DNA from: Magnolia sinica | Taxonomy: Eukaryota > Streptophyta > Magnoliopsida > Magnoliales > Magnoliaceae | Assembly: GCF_029962835.1 (NCBI RefSeq) | Contig: NC_080577.1 | Coordinates: 2,914,001-2,978,000, forward strand | Reading direction: 5' to 3' | Length of the DNA stretch: 64,000 bases | Made by a program: the position numbers and the translations under genes | Part shown: piece by piece, positions 1 through 12,764 of the stretch | Numbering within the stretch: position 1 is the first letter of the stretch | How the letters are laid out: the number at the start of each line of letters is the position of its first letter | The notes under the pieces: generated by a model | What the model was told of the DNA's origin: nothing | The model's database searches: none | Seen by the model: only the letters and a program-made list of their open reading frames with translations

Positions 1-1899
1 AATTCCAAATTGGTATTGGCGAGAGCCGTCTTTGATTCGATGGGTAGTCATAGTTCTGTCTCGTGGAATTCGATGATTTCGGGTTATGCTCTCAACGGTT
101 TTATTGATGAAGCATGGAAACTCTTAGATGAAATGGCATTGTCTGAGACGAAACCGGATATTGTCACTTGGAGTTCTCTTGTATCAGGCCATTCTCTTTA
201 TGGGCTTCATGATGAAATTCTGAAAGTTTTGTGGAGAATGCAGACTGCAGGCTTCAAGCCGAATTCAAGCTCCATAACGAGCGTTCTTCAAGCAGTTAGT
301 GAATCAGGCTTGCTGAGATTGGGGAAGGAAATCCATGGCTACGCGATAAGAAACGGGATCGTAAATGACATGTATGTTGGAACTTCATTGGTAGACATGT
401 ATGTGAAGAAGGGTAGATTAACCGATGCTCGATCAGTCGTTTATAATCTGAAATTTAGAAACGTTTTCGCATGGAATTCATTGATTTCGGGATATGCGTA
501 TAATGGTTTTTTTGACAAAGCATTGGAGCTATTGAAAGAGATGGAGAAGGACGGGATCAAGCCCGATCTGATCACATGGAACAGTTTGATTTCAGGGTAT
601 GCGATGAAGGGGCTCAGCAAGCAGGCTCTGGTGTTGATCCGTCAGCTGAGGATGTTGGGCTTGAATCCTAACGTCGTTTCCTGGACTGCTCTCATCTCAG
701 GCTGTTCTCAGACAGGAAATTATGTAGAGTCCCTCGACTTCTTTGTCCAAATGCAGCAAGCAGGAATCAAACCCAACTCAGCCACCATAGCTAGCTCACT
801 TCGAGCCTGCGCTGGCCTGGCTATGTTACTGAAGGGTGCAGAATTACACTGCTCTGCGATTAGGAATGGTTTTGACAGAGATATATTCGTCGCTACTGCA
901 CTCATTGACATGTATTGTAAATCGGGTAGTTTGCATAATGCTAGTCGAGTGTTTGGGAAGATTCAGAACAAAAATCTTGCCTCTTGGAATGCCATGATCA
1001 TGGGATTTGCCATTCATGGCCTCGGTGAAGAGGTGATTTTGCTTTTTAATGAAATGTGCAAGATGGGTATTCGTCCAGATGGTATAACATTCACTGCACT
1101 CCTCTCAGGTTGTAGACATTCGGGAATGCTTGCTGAAGGATGGAAGTATTTTGACAGCATGAGGACGGAATATGGTATAAACCCAACACTCGAGCATTAC
1201 GCTTGCATGGTCGATCTTCTTGGACGAGGCGGGTATGTGGACGAAGCTTGGGATTTTCTAAGGACAATGCCATTAGAACCTGATGCTGCCATGTGGGGTG
1301 CGCTGCTCGGAGCGTGTAGAATTCATAGGAACTTGGAGCTCGCTGAAATCGCGGCGGAAAATCTGTTCAAACTGGAGCCGGATAATTCAGGGAACTATCT
1401 GCTGCTGATGAATTTATATGCTGCTGAAAACCGATGGGAAGATGTCGAGAATCTGAGGGATGTGATGAATATTGTTGGGGTGAAGAACAGGCCCGGATGG
1501 AGCTGGATACGGATCGATCATATGGTCCATCTTTTCTCTGTAGATGGGAAACCCCACCCAGATGTTGGAGAGATATACTTTGAATTATATCAGCTGGTTC
1601 TGAAAATACAGAAAATGGGGTACGAGCCCGATACAAGTTGTGTAGTTCAGAACGTTGACGAGGAGGAAAAGAAGTTGTTGTTGCTTAGTCACACCGAGAA
1701 GCTGGCGATTACTTATGGGTTGATCAAGACCGGAGAGGGCACACCCATCAGGGTGATAAAGAACACGAGAGTATGCAATGACTGTCATTCGATGGCGAAA
1801 TACATTTCACAAATAAGCTGCCGCGAGATTTTCCTTAGGGACGGTGTTCGGTTCCATCATTTCGCAGGCGGAAAATGCTCATGCAATGACTACTGGTAG
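1..1899 (+). CDS. PPR protein, PLS class with C-terminal DYW deaminase domain (5' truncated by window edge)
   Basis: The frame is open from base 1 (N-S-K-L-V-L-A-R) to the TAG at 1897-1899, giving 632 residues. No start is claimed because the window edge cuts the gene. Tandem pentatricopeptide repeats run through about the first 430 residues (motifs such as SWNSMISGYALNG and KPDLITWNSLISGYAMKG), followed by E/E+ segments and a DYW domain. The deaminase-type zinc and catalytic signature is intact: HTE at 564-566 (HSE in most relatives), CNDC at 592-595, and the terminal tripeptide DYW. Such proteins bind organellar transcripts sequence-specifically and take part in C-to-U editing in mitochondria or plastids. 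From memory it resembles Arabidopsis At4g01030; the target site cannot be read from the sequence. There is no intron in the visible part, usual for this family. It is convergent with the polygalacturonase gene. Confidence 0.95.
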   Translation, partial: NSKLVLARAVFDSMGSHSSVSWNSMISGYALNGFIDEAWKLLDEMALSETKPDIVTWSSLVSGHSLYGLHDEILKVLWRMQTAGFKPNSSSITSVLQAVSESGLLRLGKEIHGYAIRNGIVNDMYVGTSLVDMYVKKGRLTDARSVVYNLKFRNVFAWNSLISGYAYNGFFDKALELLKEMEKDGIKPDLITWNSLISGYAMKGLSKQALVLIRQLRMLGLNPNVVSWTALISGCSQTGNYVESLDFFVQMQQAGIKPNSATIASSLRACAGLAMLLKGAELHCSAIRNGFDRDIFVATALIDMYCKSGSLHNASRVFGKIQNKNLASWNAMIMGFAIHGLGEEVILLFNEMCKMGIRPDGITFTALLSGCRHSGMLAEGWKYFDSMRTEYGINPTLEHYACMVDLLGRGGYVDEAWDFLRTMPLEPDAAMWGALLGACRIHRNLELAEIAAENLFKLEPDNSGNYLLLMNLYAAENRWEDVENLRDVMNIVGVKNRPGWSWIRIDHMVHLFSVDGKPHPDVGEIYFELYQLVLKIQKMGYEPDTSCVVQNVDEEEKKLLLLSHTEKLAITYGLIKTGEGTPIRVIKNTRVCNDCHSMAKYISQISCREIFLRDGVRFHHFAGGKCSCNDYW

Positions 1900-3208
1900 A
1901 AGGCAAGATGACTCGGAACTATATAGAGACCGATACTATCGAGAAAGAACAACTGAAATATCGATCGAGATGGCTATTGCTTGGTGCATAGACATGCAAT
2001 GAGATTCAAGAAATGATGAGCCTATATGGTGCGTTTAAGCTTTAAACCGCCAGGCTTTGGATGAGGTGTGAACGGGCATGAAGATGGAACTGAAGGAATG
2101 GTAAATCCATCTTCTGTAAGAATGTGAAAGAAGATTGAACTCGCACAATAGCAATGCATGGAGAGCAGCAGAATGACAGATAGGTATGTTCTGATGGGTT
2201 CGAACGTGTGTGGCTTCAAAACAAAGAAAAAACAAACAAACAGCAAATAGGCGCCTGAAACAGATGACATCAAAATTGAAAGTGCCGGAAATCCATCTAG
2301 CTTGACGGGCTCAAGGTTGAAATGAGCACAGGAGAAACAGAAGAGCTTTTCCTGGATATCCTGAACATACCCTTATGCAGTTTCATATGGTCGAACTGAG
2401 GAGCTTGTAACTGCATCCAAGCTTGCATAGAAATGTTTCACATGCACCACATGCACTGTAAATCATTACAGACTGAATCCAGATCGTTGAATTGTCAATA
2501 AGGACCAGATTGGTTGATGTCTTCTTTCCCTTTCTTTTTCTTTACAGGGTAGGGTGGAATGAAGAACAAGAAGAAAGAAAGATTTGCCAGCTTTTCAGAA
2601 ATGGCTTGTAGAACTATATCTAACAAGGACTACCAATCTGAAAAGAATCATGTGGTTCATCATTTCCTCAAGGCATATACAACATGGGCAGCGGATGGCC
2701 TCATCTGCTCTCACCCAAGAACATTGTCCATGAATACAAAGTGGAGGGATTTGGAAGGTTTGGAGATGCCGGCTGCATTGTTTAGGAGTCTATAGTGCAA
2801 ACCACAAGATCTAGAGAACATTGAGATGGTCATCTTTCCATATTGATTGCTGCAGGGTCTTTCCATATTGATTGCTGGATGGAACACACGCAGCCATAGG
2901 AACCATCGATTTTCTGGGTACTGTGCAGGATGGATGACCAAGATCCATCTATTGCACTTTATGGATGGTCCTGACTACCAAATGGCGGATTTCAAACACA
3001 GTTGAAACCAAAAAAAAAAAAGTCAACAGCAAATGGCCCACGAATTGATTGCCAGGACCATCCAGTCAGCTTGATCTTTGGAGCATGGCCCATCCACAGC
3101 AGTCAGCTTGATATATACACCAACTGAGAAGGAAATCTGCACTTTATTTCCATACAAAAAGAAGAAAAAAAACAATTTTTGTTCTTGTAGAATAGATTCT
3201 AATGAGTC
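1900..3208. other. Convergent intergenic region, 3' flanks of the PPR and polygalacturonase genes
   Basis: The two genes face each other here, so this stretch must hold both 3' untranslated regions. I see no coding signal; the short open frames at 2559-2795 and 2711-2941 have no recognisable composition. A short tandem duplication (TCTTTCCATATTGATTGCT twice) lies at about 2833-2877. No transposon ends were recognised. Confidence 0.5.
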
Positions 3209-6200
3209 TTAGCTAGGAACAGAACAGAAGCCAACATTCCCATGGGTGCTGGTCAATTCTGGGCACGGCGATGGCTCTACTCCAAGGGCGGCACCGCTGA
3301 TGTCTGCACACTTCCATACTGTCCCTGTACCACCCGAACCAACACCACCAAAATTAACATTCGAGAGGCATATCTGAGTGAATGGAGAGTTCTTTAACCC
3401 TTGCATTACACCCGGCTGCTGAATGTTCACACCCCAAAGGTTCCTTAACGTAACCCCATCAACGATCGGGAGTGCATTCGGATTGAAATTGTTGTCGGGA
3501 TGATCACCCGTGTCGCCTGCTATTTTTATCCCTTTGCGCACATTGTCCATGCGTACATCCTGCACCGTTATATTCCTAATGAACCCTCCCCTGCCAATGT
3601 TCGTCTTCACATGGATGCCAACACCTGTGTTGAAGAGGCTCACATTCTCTGCCAAAACATTCTCTACCCCACCAGATGTTTCGCTCCCAATAGCGATCCC
3701 GGCAAATGGGGTCGAACCACTCAACCGCCTGATGGTGATGCCAGAGCTTGGACGGCCATAGGCAATGCCATATTCATCCCAACCGCTCTTCACAGCCACC
3801 AGATCATCTCCGGTCGCAATGTAGCAGTCCTCTATGCAAACATTGAAGCTGGAATCTGCATGATTCAAATGAAAGTATAGTCAAGTTGAGACACGTCCAG
3901 ATCTCCAGAATCCAGGAAATGACTATACTTCTTGGTATTGTATATAGGAAGAAGTGTTTTGCCGTTTAACTACCTGGATCGATTCCATCTGTATTGGGTG
4001 AGTCTGGTGGAGCTAAAATGGTGACGTGTCTTATGACAACATCGCTGCAAGTAAAAGTAGTAGTTAATGATCTACCTGATCTTGTTTCAGCTTTCATTAA
4101 GTATACATACAAAGATACATGCATGTGTGTGCAATGTAGCAAATTTCAGATGATCTGTATCTGGAATCTTTTTGCAGGGAAGAAAATACAAATACCAATT
4201 TCACCAATGCTGTGTTTGCATCAGCCAATAATCTTAACCCATGGTTTTTAAATGAGAAGAAAAAAGAACATGATCTTCTCTTCCCTTCTTTTTATCAGAT
4301 AAAACAGCAAACAACTTTTACATTGCAACTGTTCATAGAGCTAAAATTGCATTAAGTTTGAAGATGTTGAAAATATTATCTTTCTCAAAAGAATGGAAAA
4401 AATTGCAAACCATTTTCCATTACAATGTGTGAGTATAGACAAAAACATATACTTGAGTGTTTGATTTCCCAACAATATGCTTTTCATTACAGAAAAAACT
4501 TGTAACCATTTTCCATTAAAACGTGCTAGTAGTAATTTAACCAAGGATTCTACTGTTATTTTTCCAATACAACATAAAAGAGATGTAACCCGTGGCACAA
4601 GGACAATATATGGAGTTGTCTAACATCACCCAGCAAACTCATGTTCAAAAAATGTCTCAGGAAATCAGCCTAGTCAACGGAGTTGCTGGTTCCGATTAGG
4701 GAACCCAAACTCCCCTGTTAAAAGAAAGAAGCCAAACCATCATTTACTCAGCCAATTCTTCACAGAATCAGAGAGTTTTTGCTGAAACATCCAAGTTAAA
4801 CTCAGAAACTGAAAGACCACTTTCCATATAAAATCTAAACAATTGATACACAAGTAAAATCTTATATTTTGTTCTTTACCTGCAATAAACAGGGTGAATA
4901 TTCCAGAAAGGCGAGTTCTTGAATACCACATTGGAAATGATAATGCCATTGGAATTCACAAGCTCAACCAGATTAGGTCTCGTGAATTGGAGTGATCTTT
5001 GCCTCCACATGTTCCACCACACCTCACCTTGCCCATCAATCGTCCCATTCTGGCCTGTGGAAGCACAGGTTAAGTAAGTAAAATAGCAAGTTGACAAATT
5101 TCTCAATGCAAATTGAGAGTATATAAGACATGCATCATCCATAAGCAGATATCTTATTTGGGCACATGGACACACTCATGAATCAGTGGGTGGACATAAA
5201 GCCTGCATGCACTCTACAAGCCGCACATACCAGTATACATAACGACCACACACAGTCAGTGATGTATACAGACATGCAATTACATACCAATAGTAACAAT
5301 AATAAAATTCAAAATCCACTTGTGTTTGTGTGTGAGCATACCTGCAGGCGTGGCGAGTATGTGGGTGTGTGTGCGCGAGTGCTTTGGCATGCCAGAATAG
5401 AAGTTCCAAGAATAGTCAGTTTGCGTTGCTTATGTACTTGCTTTGAAACAATCCACAGAGCATGAGAACGAAAATCACAGCAAGTAGGAACTATACACAT
5501 GATATGAACCATAGAAGCAATGCCAAACACATTTATGGTGTTTCCAAATCTGAGACACCTTCTTAAGTGAAGACTAACCAAAAAGAAAAAAGAAAAAGAA
5601 AATCATCATTTTTCAATAAATACTTCTAACCTGAGTTCTACTGCCAGGCTTCCTTGTCTGATGCTTTGTTCTAGATTAAAAGGAAATTGAAGTTTCTTGA
5701 AATAATATCCATCTTTACGCTAATTTATTCCTGTCGATCATGCTTCTCCTTCAAAAATATTTGTAACCGGTACATGTCGTGACTACTTTTGGACAACTTG
5801 GGATAATTACCTTTCTTTCTTTTCTTTTCTTTTTCCTTCATTCTTTTTTTTTTTTTTTAAATGAATAGAAAGTTTCATTAAAAGAAGAAAGATAACAAAA
5901 GCAGCTTCAAACAAACAACTACAACCAAGAAGCACTGATGCGTCCCACACTACTACAACAAATCATGGACTTGCATAAACTTGGGACAATTTCATTGATT
6001 CCGCTATAGGGGCTTCAACCTGTGCAGCTTTGCCAGTGGGAGCTATTAAAACATGCATATATAAGGTGAACATATGAAGAAAGGGAAAAATTATTTTCAA
6101 CATTTTACCAATTCCCCGCAACCTTATCAGGTGACTGGTGCAGAAAAACTGCCAAATACTAATTTCACAGATATGGTTCAAATTTTGACAAGTGAGGCAA

Positions 6201-9200
6201 ACACTTTGGTAATCCAGACCACTGGTCTGTGTATCCCACTGTGGATGGACCATGCCCAAAGATCTCCTTACAATAATGATAACCTTTTGATTTGTGGCCT
6301 AAAAATAGACAGTGAAGAAGAGAAATACAGTAACATTCCACATTCAATTGAAGAGGTCCAAAAATTGTGGCAAAGATCTTTGAATCTGGAAGAATTTTGG
6401 GGCCATCCATGGTGGGATGGAAAAGAACAATGGTCTGGTTCACAGCATGGGAACCACTCATTAAGTTGGCAACCCATGAATGTTGCACCAAAGCCTCTGG
6501 GAGCATATCCTACAGTTCCTCTAATAGCATTTAATAGGATTTGTGCTCAAAAGCTATCCATGTGGTTGTAATTTATTGATGTGGGGTCCGGCATTGTAAA
6601 ACTCAAATGATGCAAATTATAAAGATTTCATCATTCTCTATTGTTGTATCCCGCTATCAAGTTATCTTGCAACACCCTTTCCATTATTCTGTTTTCTTTT
6701 ACTAGAAAAAAGGGCTAACATATGATGCTAGAAGCACGAAAGAATCCAATTTTACATGCTAATATGCATTGCAATCAAGAAAAATGGAGCCATAGAAGTG
6801 AGGAAGCACCTGTTATTATCACATCCCGAAGCCCGTCCCCATGAATAAAGCTCATATACCTCCCACCAGGTAGCTCTCTCCCCCTTCCATAGGATGGCAA
6901 AGGATCAATTAACGGCCAGTTTGTTGTATCCTGCATGACCCAAGAAGCAGGGAAACAAACGCCGCTAAAGCACAGAGTTTAAACAAAAATTGGCGAGCAC
7001 AGATCACCATCCTGAACATGGATGTGATTGAAAAATGAATCATGGTGGATGAGCCAAGGCCAAAACCAACACTGCTTGCGGCATGCAAATAGGCATTGAG
7101 GAAAATGAGTAAGGCAAGAATCCACATAAAACTGGCAAGATTTCAAGTCATCAACAGCAAGAATGGTTCAACAGATGCAATTTAGGTTTGTAATCATGTG
7201 GGCACCACCTTTTGCTGATTTTCAAATGTTGGAGACTGGGGGCTGGTGAGCACTACAAATGGAAAGGCCCTGTGACAATTTCGTGAACAAATTGAAGAAA
7301 CTGTCCCCAACTTGTTAGAATTTACTCAAATGAAGCAACTTGTAAATGATGAAAGTATCAGTTTGTCAATTTGATCTTTGATGTTCATCACTATGCTGTA
7401 TCAGTTTGAAATTTTAATCAAAGTGGTCATCTGTGCCATTAGTATCATGAAAGCCAGACTTGACCAGGACACTAACACTAGAGCTTGCAACCATTGCTGT
7501 ACACTTAGAATACATGCACACTGATCTTTGGACCCTGTAAACTGTTGGCCCCGTCATGGATGGAGCATAGCCTGAAATCACAATCTTTAACCATTTCAAT
7601 TTGTCTGTTAAAATTGAATCATTGCACACTTTCTTTTTTATCATTCGTTCGATGGACAACAACTGGATGGTTAGATTAGTATGTTTGCTGCAATTCAGGC
7701 TATGCTCAATGTGCAACAGTGCCCATGATTTCCGAAGCCTAGATTGATGTGCATGTATGCTTGTGTACATTAGAGAGGTGGTAGCACCTTAACCACATCT
7801 TGCTGGCTGGATTTCGACCTCTCCATTAAAGAAGAAACCACATTTAAAACTTCCACAACTGCATGGCCACCAGAAGAGGGGTCCAGCCCATTTTCAGACA
7901 GGGCACAAACTTTGCAATTCTCATTCTCGGTGGTAATTTAGGCAAGGGGGGTCTCAGAGCTAAGCTTGAAAGCTTTGGAAAATCTCGACTCAGCCCATTA
8001 AACTCAAAAACACCTCAATTTGGTGACGAGTCGGTTTTCTTTGTCTAATCAACTGGAGAAACCTTAGCTTAACTGAAAAGGGGAGGAGGTGACCACGAGT
8101 GAGGATATTCAGCGTACTTGGTTTTCAGTTTGTGCAACTAAGCAAGTGGTACAGTGATCCAGACCGTTGGTCTGACAACATAGATGGACCACTCGGATGT
8201 GATTCCACAGGATCATATCAACCAATCTTTAGTCCTTTTTCAGTTGAATGGGAACCATTGCTGTGTTTTTCTCTCAATAATCTAATTTTATCCCACAAAT
8301 GGTAAACATAGGACTGTCCTATCAACAAGATTTCGGGGTGAAATGGGTCCACCTATGGTGGATCCAAACAACAGAAAGGGCCGATTCTGGATCACATGAC
8401 AATGAGGTCAATTGCACATTGACGGGAGGTTTGAAATGTTCCAAGTGTTAGATCCGAGCTTCCAATTAGATATTCTGGCAACAATCAGATAGGCCAGAGT
8501 ATAAGATGCTAAAAACATCCCCTCTCCAGCCATTATTTTTGTGCACTGTGGCCCAACTGAAAGTGGAAACTGAAAAAGAACTTTCAGGCCAGGAGATTTG
8601 AACAGTATTTTCCACCTAATGGAAAGCTCTCGCAAGTGCCATGTGCATGTGTGTGGGCTTGGTGAACTTCCGATTCTGGGCGGTAGACATGAGGATTACA
8701 CTTTGATTTTAGTAGAAGTGGCGCCCATGGTTAAGTGATCCAAACCATTGGTTTATTGGCCATCACCATGGACCATTCCCCCAAAAGATCTTCTCAATGG
8801 CACAATCCTAATCCTTCAACCATCGACTGATAATAGAAGGGAGAGAAGCGAAATATAGCAATTGTCCACATTTAACTGCCCAAAAGGCCCATTAGCAGTT
8901 AATAAGATACTTCCAAATCAGACATACTCTCGAGCCATGCTTAGCTACAGCGGGCTGCATCAGTCTAATGGTCTAGATCACCAATCGATGATGGGTTTGT
9001 ATGATATCTGAAAAGAGCCTCGCTGGGTTACCCACCAGGGATAGAGAGCCACTTGGGCGTAACTTACATGAGTTTCACCCATGCATCAGGTATGCTGCCT
9101 ATTTTTAACCCTTGAACGCAGGAATCATGATCATCCAAAACTCATGTAGGCCAAACCATTGGAAACAGTGGGGATGAAATGCCCACCATTAGTTTTGTGT

Positions 9201-10942
9201 GTAGGACCCGCCGTGTTGTTCCTATGCCATCCAATCCATTCGTCTGACTCGCCTCACCAGGATGAAATCATTTTCCAAAACTTACAGTATTCTAAAACTT
9301 AGGTGGGCCACGTGAATTTGTAGGTTTTAGTTATAAATTTGTTGGGGTGGACCACCAACGTGTTGAATCATCCTAATTTTCAGGATAGAGACCCAAAAAT
9401 GTGTGAAGTACGTGATGGAAGACCTAGATTTCGTGCGCGTAAATTGTTTCTCCCACCTCAGAGAAAGTAACCCCGGTAGGTACCCAGCGCTTAGGTCCCC
9501 AAGTGTTTTCCATCTCAAAATCCGAGATCAAGTCCGTAACCCAAGGGCAGGGATCCATGTGGAGTAGATCCACACCGTCCATCAGTTGCGCCATCTAAAA
9601 ATTAAGCCAATTCAAAACTTAGGTGGGCCACACCATGGGGAACAATTGAAATGGGAAGTCCCGCCATTAAAATCAACCAAATAACGTGAGGGATTCGCCG
9701 TGGTTTGTATATGACATCCAATCCATTCATCTGTTACGTCACGCCAGGATGAATGGATTTCCTGGAAATCAGGACATTCATGACTTAGGTGGGCCACAAA
9801 AAGTGGATTTAGAGTTTTCAGTCATGATTGTATGGTATGGTCCACCTAAGTCTTGGATTGTGCTGGTTTTTTGCAATCATGGTGAAAATGTGGCGTCGCG
9901 CCTAATGGACGGGGTAGATCTGATGCACATTGTCTCCTACGTGGTGACTGCAGACCGCGGCTCCGCGCCAGAACGAAAGGAGGGAATGCGAGTGCACTTT
10001 GCCCGCGGACGTGCAAGGCGAGAAGCGCGTTTCCGAGATTTGCGCCACGCATGCCTCTCGTCACACTTTTTCGTCTTATCAACTCGACACGAGTATGAGG
10101 TGTTCCGCGCGTGTAAAAAAGAAACGGTTGACAAAAAGTACAGTCATTAAACGAGGGAATCCGTGTGAGGGAACGACACGTGCCCGGTTACGGACGAGTG
10201 GGGAGCGTGTGTGAAGCGAGTGCACGTGTGAACGATGAGATCCATCCCATAGATCAGGTATACAAGCCTTGTTTGCCCTCGACCACAAAATCAGGCTGAT
10301 TCAACCAGACTCGTAACTAAAACCTCTCAACTCACGTGTTATAGCCCGCCCGAGTTTCAGAATGGGGTGATTTTTGGGAATGCCTGATGCTGATGAGGAA
10401 GGTTGGAGGGCGTTGCATATCAACCATTTCCAATGGTGGGGCTGACCTGAGCTTTGGATCATCATCATTTCTCCGTTCCAGAGTGAAGAAGAGGCAGCGT
10501 AAATGATGAACGGATTGGATCACATGAAAGTTCCACACACGTGGCGGTAGATACGCGCAAGTCACGCTAGCAGGGTTGTTTTCTGAAGGAGAAAATGTAG
10601 TACCTGAGTAGCTTTGATAACAGCGTCCTTGGCTAAGTACAATGTCATGTGGCTGGTGAGGTTAAAGCTCCCCGTCAGCCAAACCCCCGTCGGTATGTAG
10701 AGCAGCGTCCCGCCTCTTTTCCTCATATGCCCGATCCGATATATCGCCGTCCGAAACGCTAACGTATTCAGAGTCTGCCCGTCGCCGACTCCACCAAAGT
10801 CCGTTATTGATATCACCTCCGGCCTGTACCTCATCCGTACAGCCCTGGCGCAAGTTAGCACGTCCCCTGCCGACGCGCGTTCCAGAAAGAAAGGCGCCGA
10901 AACGGAGAAGTAGAGGAAAATCGCCAGCAAAAGATGAAGCAT
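3209..10942 (-). CDS. Probable polygalacturonase, glycosyl hydrolase family 28, five exons
   Basis: Exons on the minus strand are 10942-10604, 6930-6810, 5054-4880, 4044-3974 and 3855-3209, all with GT-AG introns and matching phases. They join to 1353 nt, a 450-residue protein ending in TAA. The ATG at 10942 opens a hydrophobic signal peptide (about residues 1-26), so the product is probably secreted to the cell wall, where GH28 enzymes cleave or trim pectic homogalacturonan. Motif I is SPNTDGIDP (227-235) and motif II is ATGDDLVAVKSG (249-260), so the catalytic aspartates D231, D252 and D253 are present. The GHG histidine motif is replaced by GIA (288-290, in GIAIGSETSGG), and the RIK substrate motif reads HVK (317-319). 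As I recall, this is typical of the plant At4g23820/At3g62110-like clade, so enzyme activity is less certain than the fold. Intron 1 (3673 bp) and intron 2 (1755 bp) are filled with dispersed repeats. Confidence 0.93.
6931..9020. other. Proximal part of polygalacturonase intron 1, dispersed repeat sequence
   Basis: No exon-like coding is seen. The stretch contains several copies of the genome's dispersed phrase of the type 'GTGATCCAAACCATTGGTTTATTGG...ATGGACCAT' (for example about 8145-8200 and 8720-8790). A related copy lies in intron 2 near 6200-6260. The open frames here (7414-7770, 7863-8048, 8099-8305) are not gene-like. Confidence 0.45.
9021..9489. mobile_element. Foldback MITE-like element in polygalacturonase intron 1
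   Basis: The left end CGCTGGGTTACCCACCAGGG (9021-9040) is an imperfect inverted match of the right end CCCCGGTAGGTACCCAGCG (9471-9489). The interior has the family phrase ACTTAGGTGGGCCAC and no coding capacity. No clean target duplication was found, so superfamily and exact borders are uncertain. Confidence 0.5.
9549..9937. mobile_element. Second foldback MITE-like element in polygalacturonase intron 1
   Basis: The left arm (from about 9549, with GTAGATCCACACCGTCCATCAG) pairs with the right arm (CTAATGGACGGGGTAGATCTG, ending about 9937). Both arms continue with GCGCCAT/ATTTTCACC-like sequence, so the element can fold along most of its length. It is non-coding. A related outer arm recurs near 16.2 and 17.15 kb. 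Confidence 0.5.
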
Positions 10943-12764
10943 TTTTTCCGGATAAAAATAGAAAAAATCAAAATGTTTTAAAAAAATCGGTAGATCTGAG
11001 GATCTTGACGGGGAGAAAGCCCAAAAAGAGCACTTTAAGGGCGGAAAATAGAGAAATAGCTGCTCAGAAGCTGTAAATCTTGCGGAAAAGTCCGGCTGCG
11101 GAGAGTCTCAAACAGAAAGGTCCAAAAATCTCTTTAATGGTCGATGATTTGCAGAACCCGCAAGATTATCCGGAGATCCGCAAGTGCTCCAAAGGCAAGT
11201 ATCCAAACGGTTTTAAAATCGCTTTAAAAAAGGCCCGAAACCAGAGATATACACCTAAGATGTGTAAATGCTACAAGGAGAAAGCTCCAAAGGCTTTACC
11301 AAACACTAGAAGAGGAAGAGATCTGTAATGGACGAGATGAAGGGAAAATGCGGTGGGATCTGGGGTTTTTTTATGGAGATGATGGTCGGACGGTGGATAT
11401 TAGCTCGGAAAACTAAGCTGAAAGCTGTGATTTGTCACCGAGCGATTTGTTTTGGAATCTTCTTCAGAGAGAAAGAGAGAAGGGCGGGATTTGAAGGAGA
11501 ATGGAAGGGAATTTTCATTTCTATAAAGAGACTTACTGGGCATCAGTCAATGGCAGCAGACAAGGTGTGTGAACTGCGAGGTATTTTCTATGAGAAAAGC
11601 TTTAATACTCTCGGAGACTGATGGATGATGCGCAGCACTCAGAGATCACTTTAGAAATTACATTCGTAGCATGATATATTCAAAATAAACTGTTCATGGC
11701 GAGGGTTCAGTTTAGATATATTGGTGAGGGTTCACTTTAGATAGATATATTACGAACTAGAAAGTAAGATGCCCAACATTTAAGAGAGTAAAAAAATGAA
11801 AAGCGTTGATGCTAAAAAGGATAAAGGAGTTGATGCTAAAAAGGATAAAGGAGACCCTAACTAGAGTAACGGACCTCCAGTGCCAAAGTTAGGCTAGAAC
11901 TGAGGGTCTAAGTTATGTAAAGTAGACTTAGGGTGTGAGATGTTGCATACATGTTCTTGTCGATATGTTTCTTATTTATACATTTCGATTGAAGTGAACG
12001 TGTTTATTGATCTCGGTATGATCTCTGTTATTAAATGAGAGCTATATGTGGGCTGATGTTAGCTGTTATCTGAAGATCGTGCATCGGATGATGCTCCAGA
12101 CTTACGTTACTGGAGTTAAATCTTACATGCACGCTGATGTCGGCCATTATCCAGAAATCATGCATCGGATGATGTTTCAGAAATGTCTTACTTGAGTTAA
12201 TCCCTTTGTGTAATTTTCGACTATGTTCTCATCCGAGCTAACCCTCACTCACGGCCGTCCAAGCTCATGAGAGAACTGATCCGAGTCAATAGGTCAGATG
12301 TATAATCACTTCTTCTAGATGTGTAATGACTTCTTTCAAATTACAAGTCGGTATCAAAGCTCTAAAAAACAAATTTGGAATCAAGTCAGCCCAGATAAAC
12401 TACTATCAGTCCATGACTCTGCTCATATACTTTTCCAAGTATACTTCAATTAAGTTCAGATCAAATTTTCCCATAACAAAAGGTATCCTATTCTTCTGTT
12501 TCCACAAACAAGCGTCCAAAAATCTGACTTTGTGAATATGATTTGGAGACGGTCAATTTCACGATTTAGCCGGTTTAATCTGAGTTTGTTTCTGCAACGG
12601 ACACTATTTCTGAGTGCCTGCGTATCATGCTTCATACGCAGCCGGACTATCAAATAACATTCCTTTCTTTAAATCTGCTTCCTTTATTTCGTCTTTTCTC
12701 TCGCTCTTCTTTATTTAGATGAAATATGCGGATGCGGCTCGCGCGAATAAGGGTGAAAGAGGCG
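10943..12764. other. Upstream region and probable leader of the polygalacturonase gene; short tandem repeats
   Basis: Read on the minus strand this is the 5' flank of the polygalacturonase gene. A CT-rich stretch (minus strand, about 11490-11461) resembles a plant leader or pyrimidine patch, but I see no convincing TATA box for that strand. Farther out are short direct repeats: GATGCTAAAAAGGATAAAGGAG twice near 11808-11852, and an ~80-bp imperfect pair near 12050-12200 sharing GCATCGGATGATG. Plus-strand open frames at 10807-11621 overlap exon 1 and lack gene-like features. Confidence 0.4.

Noticed and set aside
2559..2941. Short open frames between the PPR and polygalacturonase genes
   Set aside because: No domain or codon signal; they lie in the shared 3' flank.
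6074..6571. 165-residue plus-strand open frame (and minus-strand partners) in polygalacturonase intron 2
   Set aside because: It lies wholly within an intron between two confirmed exons, and its sequence is the dispersed repeat type seen elsewhere.
11519..11530. CTATAAAG as a TATA box for the polygalacturonase gene
   Set aside because: The good match is on the plus strand, while the gene is on the minus strand; the minus-strand reading is weak.
10807..11621. Three consecutive plus-strand open frames upstream of and overlapping polygalacturonase exon 1
   Set aside because: Lys/Arg-rich translations with no domain, partly antisense to a certain exon; they look like readthrough of a GA-rich leader region.
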